Positions 45,548-51,682 of a DNA stretch of 64,000 bases are shown piece after piece. The stretch lies in NCBI GenBank assembly GCA_019113295.1, contig DXHR01000018.1, positions 186,001-250,000 of the forward strand, written 5' to 3'. This DNA is from Candidatus Salinicoccus stercoripullorum. Its GTDB lineage: Bacteria; Bacillota; Bacilli; Staphylococcales; Salinicoccaceae. Below the pieces are notes generated by a model. The model worked only from the letters and a program-made list of their open reading frames with translations. It searched no databases and was not told the DNA's origin. The translations under genes and the position numbers were made by a program. Position 1 is the stretch's first letter; each line of letters starts with the position of its first letter.

Positions 45548-47338
45548 TCATTCAGTCACAAAGATCCCTTCCCTGTGCGCTTCGATCGTTTCAAGGAAGT
45601 GCGGGCAGTAATGCTTCAGCTTATAGTTGCCGACACCGTGGATGTTCACCATGTCCTGTTTGCTCTCAGGCATCTTTTTGGCAAATTCCCTGAGGGTCGA
45701 GTCTGTAAAGATATCCTCTTCCGGCACCCCGTATTTATCTGCAAGCCGTTCCCTTGTACCGGCAAGTTTGCCAAACAGCAGTTCATTCGGGGAGGAAGCT
45801 GTGCTGATATCCACTTTTTCATTGAAGTGCTTTCTGAACGGCACTGTCATGAGTTCGGCATCCCCCCTGAGCACCGCTTCGCTTTTTTGAACGGTATAAA
45901 GACGCTCCTCCTCGATATGGAGGAAGCCCCGCAATATCAGCTCATCAAGCACGTGGCTGATTTCCCCCGTCAGATAGCCGTCCATATTGCCGAAGGCTTC
46001 CAGTTCCTCGAGGCTGTGGGAGGTGACATTCTCACTCATCTCGCCCCTTAAGACCTGGATTGCCTGTTCGCGGGTCAGCGGCAGTGTGCACCTTTTGATG
46101 AGTTCCGTCACTTCAGCCGCCTCGGCCGTCATATCATAAACACGGCCTTCATCCCTGCAGTTGGAGCAGGTGAGACATTCCTCCACATATTCGTCCGGGT
46201 CGAAATATTTCGTGATGAAGCTGCTCAGGCATTTCGATGTCCGGTTGTACTGGATCATCCTGTCGAGTTTTGCCCTCATATGATCCTTGTACTGGTCTGA
46301 TGAACTGGAACGGTCGATGAAGAACTGGTGGAGGTTGACGTCACGGGGGCTGGACAGGAGTATGCATTCGCTCACTCGGCCATCCCGTCCGGCACGGCCG
46401 ATTTCCTGATAGTAGCTCTCGATATCTCCAGGCAGGTTATGGTGGATGATGAAGCGGATGTCGGGCTTATCGATTCCCATACCGAAAGCATTTGTGGCAA
46501 CGGCAATCTTTCCGGCGCCCAGTACGAATTCCCGCTGGTTGGCGTTGCGCTCCTCTTTGCCAAGCCCGCCGTGGTATATGACATTATCCACACCATTGTC
46601 AGTGAGGAATAAAGAAATCTTCTCCACTTCCGCCCGTGTAGCTGCATAGATGATCCCGGCTTCACCGGGGCGGTCCTCTATATATGACAGGATGAACTGT
46701 TCCCGCTGATACGTCCTGTTCACACTGAGGTGCAGGTTCTCCCGCGCCACGCTGGTGGTAAAAACATTTTCCGTGTCGATTCCGAGAAGCTCCTGGATAT
46801 TTTCCTGGACTTCAAGTGTCGCAGTGGCGGTCAGCCCGATGGTCACTGCATCCGGGAGGAGCTTTTTCAATACAGGTATGATGCTCTGATAGCTCGGTCT
46901 GAAATCGTGCCCCCATTTGGAAATACAATGCGCCTCATCGAATGCAACGAGCGGCACATCAAGTCGCCTGATCAGATTCCTGAACTCTTCGTTGTTGAAA
47001 CGCTCCGGGGCAACGTAGAGGAACTGGTAGTCTCCGCGCTCAAGGTTTGCCATCAGTGAATCTATTTCCCTCTTCTTCAGTGTGGAGTTCAGGTAGGCTG
47101 CAGGAATGCCCTGGCGGTTCAACGATTCCACCTGGTCCCGCATCAGGGAGATCAGCGGGGAGATCACCAGCGTGAGTCCGGAGTATTTGAGCCCCGGCAC
47201 CTGGAAACAGATTGATTTCCCCGAACCAGTCGGCAGTATACCCAGTGTATTGTTCCCGGCCAGCACAGAGCCGATGATTTCTTCCTGTCTCGGTCTGAAT
47301 GTATCGAATCCAAAATACTGTTTTAGAATATTTCTCAT
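45548..47338 (-). CDS. recQ: ATP-dependent DNA helicase RecQ
   Basis: RecQ unwinds DNA during recombination and repair. The N-terminal helicase core has FRPRQEEIIGSVL, Walker A GILPTGSGKSICFQ, the DEAH box in LVAFDEAHCISKWGHDFRPS, GLTATAT and QEIGRAGRDGRVSE. RQC zinc cysteines (ECLTCSNCRDEG) and a C-terminal HRDC domain (FAKKMPESKQDMVNIHGVG) follow. I start at MRNILKQYFGFD (596 aa), where RecQ homology begins; no strong SD is visible for it, so the start is uncertain. Confidence 0.94.
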   Translation of the reverse strand: MRNILKQYFGFDTFRPRQEEIIGSVLAGNNTLGILPTGSGKSICFQVPGLKYSGLTLVISPLISLMRDQVESLNRQGIPAAYLNSTLKKREIDSLMANLERGDYQFLYVAPERFNNEEFRNLIRRLDVPLVAFDEAHCISKWGHDFRPSYQSIIPVLKKLLPDAVTIGLTATATLEVQENIQELLGIDTENVFTTSVARENLHLSVNRTYQREQFILSYIEDRPGEAGIIYAATRAEVEKISLFLTDNGVDNVIYHGGLGKEERNANQREFVLGAGKIAVATNAFGMGIDKPDIRFIIHHNLPGDIESYYQEIGRAGRDGRVSECILLSSPRDVNLHQFFIDRSSSSDQYKDHMRAKLDRMIQYNRTSKCLSSFITKYFDPDEYVEECLTCSNCRDEGRVYDMTAEAAEVTELIKRCTLPLTREQAIQVLRGEMSENVTSHSLEELEAFGNMDGYLTGEISHVLDELILRGFLHIEEERLYTVQKSEAVLRGDAELMTVPFRKHFNEKVDISTASSPNELLFGKLAGTRERLADKYGVPEEDIFTDSTLREFAKKMPESKQDMVNIHGVGNYKLKHYCPHFLETIEAHREGIFVTE

Positions 47339-47511
47339 GTCAAAACCATTCCCACCATATACCGGACAATGCCGGCATTCGTTTTTACTGATATACAATT
47401 ATACATTATTTAAGGAGCATTTTGTTGTTCCCGCGACCATTTTCCAGTATAAAATCTCCATTTCACTAATGAAAAAATCCGGAACATTCCTGTTCCGGAC
47501 GGAGTTTCATT

Positions 47512-48453
47512 CTACATTTTTTCTTTGACAAGCTCTTTTGACAGTTTGTAGTCTATCGCCTTGAAAAGACTTTTCACCCACAGATGATGTGCATACAGAT
47601 TGGCATGCGCGTCCGCTGCATCGATGACCTTGAACTGGATTTTAGAACCCGTACTCTTTTGCGAGAGTTTGTGCAGATGATAGGAAGGGATCGTGCCGAT
47701 CTGCGGTGCCGTCGTCACTTTGTTGAAATCGTTCAGTGCGAGCACCGGCCGGTTGTCTGCGATGTGCACACCGCCCTTTACGCCCGCATGCTCGATACCG
47801 ATATCCTGAAGCGCGATTTCAGGGCCGTCAACATAAAGTGCCGTCCTGTTCTTTTCATTCCTCACCGTATACTCTCCGCTTTCAAGCTTCTCATATACCT
47901 CATCCGGGATATCCGGACGTCTGACAATATGATAGATATCGGAAAGATAGACTTCGACGAGCGCATAAGTATCGACGCCCCAGTTCACCTCGCTCCGCCG
48001 CTTCATCATATTGAACAGTTCATCGTGATGTGCTGTATAGTCGCGGCACATGACGATCTCGTCACCGGATTTCATGACGTTCGAACCTTCAGTCTTCAAT
48101 CCCCCCGCCACCGCAAGGTAGATGCGGTTGCCTTTTTTCTGAGGGATGAATTCAAGTTCGTCGCCGCGGTCGAAAAGATAGATGCGGTTCAGGAATATTT
48201 CCCTGCCGCCGGACTTCCCTTTGAAGCCTGCCCCGCTGAAAGCGATGATCGTCGGTTCTGTAAATTTAATGACTGAATGCTGGCGCATCATTTCCACAGT
48301 CGGCACCGAACTGTCATTGCCCACCAGCTGGTTTGCCAGCTGGTGGGCCAGCCGGTCACATGCGCCATTGTATTCATTGCCTTTGGCAGATGCCTCCGGA
48401 TCCAGGGTCTGCAGGATTGTGAGCAGCCCGCTGTCCTGTACTATGATGCTCAT
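47512..48453 (-). CDS. KipA/PxpC-like carboxyltransferase-domain protein
   Basis: The 313-residue protein belongs to the carboxyltransferase subdomain C/D family (5-oxoprolinase subunit C, KipA): IIVQDSGLLTILQTL, YNGACDRLAHQLANQLVGND, FSGAGFKGKSGGREI and the C-terminal HAGVKGGVHIADNRPVLALNDF. In other bacteria PxpC works with PxpA and PxpB to open 5-oxoproline. Here the partner gene upstream is only a half-length KipI-like ORF and no pxpA is seen. Its ATG overlaps that gene's stop by 4 bases, so the pair acts together. Confidence 0.82.
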   Translation of the reverse strand: MSIIVQDSGLLTILQTLDPEASAKGNEYNGACDRLAHQLANQLVGNDSSVPTVEMMRQHSVIKFTEPTIIAFSGAGFKGKSGGREIFLNRIYLFDRGDELEFIPQKKGNRIYLAVAGGLKTEGSNVMKSGDEIVMCRDYTAHHDELFNMMKRRSEVNWGVDTYALVEVYLSDIYHIVRRPDIPDEVYEKLESGEYTVRNEKNRTALYVDGPEIALQDIGIEHAGVKGGVHIADNRPVLALNDFNKVTTAPQIGTIPSYHLHKLSQKSTGSKIQFKVIDAADAHANLYAHHLWVKSLFKAIDYKLSKELVKEKM

Positions 48454-48707
48454 GCCGCCACCTCCATCCTGGAAAGGAATGTCCTGACTTCCTCTATCAC
48501 CAGATCACCAGGTTCTATTGTATTGTGCGCCTCCATCACTTTGACCGGCGAATAGAGGAACGTGAGCGTGTGTTCCGTCGTCTGCAATCCTTTTAAGTAT
48601 TCGTGCGTACCCTTTAGAAAGCCCTCCTCGATCCGCGCCCTTTCGGAATCACTGATGAGCCCTTCCTGCTGATACGTGATGTAGCAGTCTCCATTTGCAA
48701 AAATCAT
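48450..48707 (-). CDS. Short KipI/PxpB N-terminal-domain protein
   Basis: The 85-residue protein resembles only the N-terminal half of KipI/PxpB: ANGDCYITYQQEGLIS in place of the family's GD-A-I-EFG start, a helix, then HTLTFLYSPVKV where the family has an LLVYYDP-type strand. The C-terminal cyclophilin-like half, which makes up most of normal PxpB, is absent. A clean SD (AGGAGG, 7 bases) and coupling to the KipA gene argue that it is a real gene and not debris. The family assignment is by pattern and needs checking. Confidence 0.65.
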   Translation of the reverse strand: MIFANGDCYITYQQEGLISDSERARIEEGFLKGTHEYLKGLQTTEHTLTFLYSPVKVMEAHNTIEPGDLVIEEVRTFLSRMEVAA

Positions 48708-48728
48708 CTTTCTTCCTCCTATTTACGC

Positions 48729-48941
48729 CTAGTTATCCCTGTAGAATATCGCGAGTTCCCCTGCAACGAACTCTGTCATGCCGCTGATTATGAACTGCAG
48801 GACGACAATGGCGGCAATGACACCGACAAATGCGAACAATATGCCTACAATCCTGATGTTGTTCTCAATGAGATATGTCACCACAAAATGCGTGAACAGC
48901 ACGATGGCGACAACGAGCAATATTAAAAGTATAGTTATCAT
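48729..48941 (-). CDS. Small membrane protein, function unknown
   Basis: About 70 residues from MITILLILLVVAIVLFTHF, with two hydrophobic segments (the second is GILFAFVGVIAAIVVLQFII) and a short polar tail. GGGGTG lies 5 bases before the ATG; the track start 11 residues earlier lies inside the pab remnant. It may be co-transcribed with the KipI/KipA-like genes, the first of which begins 21 bases downstream. Confidence 0.65.
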   Translation of the reverse strand: MITILLILLVVAIVLFTHFVVTYLIENNIRIVGILFAFVGVIAAIVVLQFIISGMTEFVAGELAIFYRDN

Positions 48942-48945
48942 AGTT

Positions 48946-49300
48946 TCACCCCGAAACATCCAAACTGATTTCAACCCATTCCTTCAGGCTGTTGATCATA
49001 TATCTGTACAGACCCGGCGTCCAATTTAGTGACAAGTTCACCCTTTGTACAGCCGCGCTCGGAATCACTCCTGCACTGAGCAGCGAGCGGCGCATCACAC
49101 CGCCGAGCAGTCCCCGGGAGAGCGGCGGCGTATAGAACACCCCGCTTCCTCCACCACCGGATTGCCGATATTGAATTCTGTCATACGGTGATTTTCATTA
49201 TAATACAAAACGACGGGGAATTCATCGTCTCCACTGTGATAATGATGCCTCACCGTCGTTTTATGGCGGAGAAATTCCGCCGGCGCAGTGATCGACCACC
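48946..49300 (-). pseudogene. pabC: pabC remnant (aminodeoxychorismate lyase)
   Basis: Across three reading frames the minus strand spells a decayed ADC lyase: AEFLRHKTTVRHHYH, VLYYNENHRMTEFNIGNPVV, then a lost base in a G run (GCGGGG), FYTPPLSRGLLGGVMRRSLL, another shift to KGELVTKLDAGSVQIY, and a last shift to YMINSLKEWVEISL. KTTxRxxY, the TE-x-xIGN strand and TPPL-GLL-G-R are class IV aminotransferase/PabC marks. At least three frameshifts are needed. The two 64-codon track ORFs here are pieces of it or out of frame. Confidence 0.82.
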
Positions 49301-49346
49301 AGCGAGTTCCGCTTCCATTCGTGCAGCGTTTCCGGTTTTGTAATGA

Positions 49347-49433
49347 TCATTTTGATATCAAAGGCGCTGCCTCCATGCAGCGGACCAGATTGTATGTAAG
49401 CGAGCCACGGTTGTCTATCATGAGAATATTCAT
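49347..49433 (-). pseudogene. pabA: pabA/trpG remnant, N-terminal fragment
   Basis: A 28-codon stub reads MNILMIDNRGSLTYNLVRCM and soon hits TGA. The pattern MIDN-x-x-S-x-TYNLV is the start of the PabA/TrpG glutamine amidotransferase family. No SD remains. It lies upstream of the pabC remnant in the same orientation, as in an intact pabA-pabB-pabC operon; pabB is missing between them. Confidence 0.7.
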
Positions 49434-49628
49434 TGTTCACGGTTTTGCTTTGCATTTTATTTTCTACATTTTACCACAGAATGACATCATGCAAAAACAT
49501 GCTCCTCTCATTCCTATGATGGATGAAAAAATATTTACTGTATTGTACAATAGGTAACAGTACCTTTTCGGAAATCGAAATAAAATGTTCCGGAACAGAT
49601 AAAATCTTAAAAAGAAGGTTGAAATTTA
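49434..49628 (+). promoter_or_regulatory. Upstream region of the MFS gene with two perfect palindromes
   Basis: TATTGTACAATA (49541-49552) contains a TACAAT -10-like box and is a perfect 12-base palindrome. TGTTCCGGAACA (49586-49597) is a second one, 32 bases before the MFS start. They may be operators for a local or remote repressor. No gene was seen in this stretch. Confidence 0.45.
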
Positions 49629-50831
49629 ATGTCAGAACCCAAACAGAAAATATGGACAAAGGACTTCACCCTCATCGTCATCGCCAATTTCTTCATCTTT
49701 ACCGCGTTTCAGATGACGCTTCCAACCCTGCCTTTGTTTGTACAGGAAATCGGTGCAAGCGACCGCTGGATCGGTATCGTCGTCGGCATATTCACATTCT
49801 CCGCGCTCCTCATCCGGCCGACGGCGGGCAAGATGCTCGATACGAAAGGGCGGGCCCCCGTCTTCCTGACCGGTCTCGTCATCTTCGTCATCTCCATGTT
49901 CTCGCTCGCGGCCAGTTATACGATTGCCATCCTGCTGCTGGTCCGGATCATGCAGGGCGCAGGCTGGGGACTTTCCAGCACATCCTCAGGCACGATCGCA
50001 ACGGACCTTGTGCCGAAGGAAAGACGCGGGGAAGGACTCGGGTACTACGGCTTAAGCGGTAACATCGCCCTCGCCTTTGGTCCCGCCCTCGGACTCTTTT
50101 TGACAGACCATATATCATTCACGATGCTCTTTTCCATCTGTGGGATACTCGGGTTCATCGCACTCATGCTTGCGCTTAACATCAGGTACAAAAAGGCTGA
50201 GAAACCGGAACAGGATCCGAAGACAAAAGACACTTATGTCCCGCGTTTCGACATCGTTGAAAAACGCGCCCTGCCGGCAGCATCCCTCCTGTTCTTCATC
50301 ACCGTCACGTTCGGTGGCATCGCCACATTCCTGCCGGTGTACACATTCCAAAAAGGGTTCGATTCACAGTATATCCAGTTCTATTTCATGATTTATGCAG
50401 CATTCCTGATGCTCTCGAGACTCTTTGCCGGCCGGCTCTATGACAGGAGAGGGATCGCCGTCGTCTTCGTGCCGGGGTCGCTGTCCATCATCATCGCCAT
50501 GATCCTGCTCGGCTTCCTGCCGAACCCTGCATATCTGTTCATCGCAGCCGCACTTTACGGCTTCGGTTTCGGTTGCGTGCAGCCCGCACTGCAGGCGTGG
50601 GCCGTCAACCGTTCAGAGAACAACAGGCGCGGCATGGCAAACGCCACATACTTCTCCGCCTTCGACCTCGGTGTCGGATTCGGGGCGATGATGTACGGAT
50701 TCATTGCAGAATCATTCGGCTACAGCACCATCTACTTTACCAGTGCGTTCAGCGTCACACTGTCGCTCATACTCTTCATCATCATGATGAACCGGTTCAA
50801 AAAAGAACAAGCCAATGCATCGCGCATATAA
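49629..50831 (+). CDS. MFS transporter, probable drug or metabolite exporter
   Basis: The 400-residue protein has about twelve hydrophobic segments. The loop between segments 2 and 3 carries RPTAGKMLDTKGRAPVFLTG, a form of the MFS motif A, and segments 4-5 have LLLVRIMQGAGWGLSSTSSG and ERRGEGLGYYGLSGNIALAFGPALG, close to the proline-glycine motif C of drug:H+ antiporters. It is similar in outline to YwoG-type exporters. The substrate is unknown. AAGAAGG lies 10 bases upstream. Confidence 0.88.
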   Translation: MSEPKQKIWTKDFTLIVIANFFIFTAFQMTLPTLPLFVQEIGASDRWIGIVVGIFTFSALLIRPTAGKMLDTKGRAPVFLTGLVIFVISMFSLAASYTIAILLLVRIMQGAGWGLSSTSSGTIATDLVPKERRGEGLGYYGLSGNIALAFGPALGLFLTDHISFTMLFSICGILGFIALMLALNIRYKKAEKPEQDPKTKDTYVPRFDIVEKRALPAASLLFFITVTFGGIATFLPVYTFQKGFDSQYIQFYFMIYAAFLMLSRLFAGRLYDRRGIAVVFVPGSLSIIIAMILLGFLPNPAYLFIAAALYGFGFGCVQPALQAWAVNRSENNRRGMANATYFSAFDLGVGFGAMMYGFIAESFGYSTIYFTSAFSVTLSLILFIIMMNRFKKEQANASRI

Positions 50832-50845
50832 TTTCCCCATTTTTA

Positions 50846-50870
50846 GTTTAGTCCTCTGCATAAGGGGGAA
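50846..50870 (+). promoter_or_regulatory. SigB-like promoter of the GlsB-type gene
   Basis: GTTTAG followed after 13 bases by GGGGAA (GTTTAG TCCTCTGCATAAG GGGGAA) resembles the SigB consensus GTTTAA-N12-15-GGGTAT. An inverted repeat CTAGAA-N5-TTCTAG (about 50879-50895) follows. Confidence 0.5.
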
Positions 50871-50934
50871 CTTATTTACTAGAACAGAATTCTAGAAGTA
50901 GCCATTCTTCATTATGTTAAAGGAGGAAATGATA

Positions 50935-51192
50935 ATGGGTTGGATTATAACGTTGATCGTAGGCGGTATCATCGGTTGGCTCGCAGGTCTTATTCTAGGT
51001 AAAGATGTACCGTTCGGCATCATCGGCAACATTATCGCCGGACTCGTCGGCGCAGCCATTGCAAACGCACTCGGACTCAGCTTCGGACCGACACTCGGCG
51101 GCGTAAGCATCATCGGCGGACTGATCGGGGCAATCATCCTGATTCTGATCGTGTCATTCATCATGAAAGCAATGGGCGGAAACAGAGCTTAA
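50935..51192 (+). CDS. GlsB/YeaQ/YmgE-family stress membrane protein
   Basis: This is an 85-residue, glycine-rich membrane protein with three hydrophobic segments (IITLIVGGIIGWLAGLILG, FGIIGNIIAGLVGAAIANALG, GGLIGAIILILIVSFI), typical of the transglycosylase-associated family. Members are induced by stress; in Gram-positives GlsB sits beside Asp23/Gls24 proteins. Function is unknown. AAAGGAGG lies 8 bases before MGWIITL, so this start is preferred to the track start. A SigB-like promoter precedes it and a strong terminator follows, so it is a single-gene unit. Confidence 0.9.
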   Translation: MGWIITLIVGGIIGWLAGLILGKDVPFGIIGNIIAGLVGAAIANALGLSFGPTLGGVSIIGGLIGAIILILIVSFIMKAMGGNRA

Positions 51193-51203
51193 TACGAACC
51201 ATA

Positions 51204-51239
51204 AAATCCCTCCAGGACAAAGTCCTGGAGGGATTTCTT
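51204..51239. terminator. Bidirectional terminator after the GlsB-type gene
   Basis: aaatccctccaggac and gtcctggagggattt form a perfect 15-base stem with a 3-base loop between convergent genes. Confidence 0.93.
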
Positions 51240-51241
51240 AG

Positions 51242-51532
51242 TTAGAGACGTTCCTCTTCGCGGGTTTCTTTAATCAGCCAGCGATCCTTTTTTGAATCTG
51301 AGAGCGCACGCTCTTCCCGTTCCTTTTTCAACTTATCCAGTTCAATCTGCATCTGTTTATTCTCCAGAATGTAATTCTCCTGCTTCAATCGTTCCAGTTC
51401 TTTCTTCTCCTCAAGCTCCTTCAGTTCGAGCTTCTTGTCCTTCTGATTAAAAGTACGACTGATTGCATACAACGGTATGGAGAATACCATCACGACCGGG
51501 ATTGTAGCGACCAGAAACTCTAATATACTCAT
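51242..51532 (-). CDS. Small membrane-anchored coiled-coil protein
   Basis: The 96-residue protein has one N-terminal membrane segment (LEFLVATIPVVMVFSIPLYAI) and then a long charged helix rich in Lys, Glu and Leu (KKLELKELEEKKELERLKQE) that should form a coiled coil facing the cytoplasm. The outline is like PspB or similar small scaffold proteins, but I do not recognise the family. GGGTGG precedes the ATG by 6 bases. It is separated from both neighbours by convergent or divergent arrangement. Confidence 0.75.
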   Translation of the reverse strand: MSILEFLVATIPVVMVFSIPLYAISRTFNQKDKKLELKELEEKKELERLKQENYILENKQMQIELDKLKKEREERALSDSKKDRWLIKETREEERL

Positions 51533-51682
51533 ATACGTCCACCCCTCGTCCTATTAGTCATATTTTACCATACTCTTACATACAGATATCCTTCTTTTCA
51601 CAAATATATAAACCGGATCTTTAAAACGATATCCCCTTTACTTATAATTGATGTAATCATAATTTAGAAAGTCGGTGTTTAG

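Noticed and set aside
48946-49140. 64-codon minus-strand ORF as an independent gene
   Set aside because: Its sequence FYTPPLSRGLLGG... is the out-of-frame continuation of the pabC remnant.
49261-49455. 64-codon minus-strand ORF as an independent gene
   Set aside because: It overlaps the pabA and pabC remnants in another frame and has no SD; it is explained by pseudogene decay.
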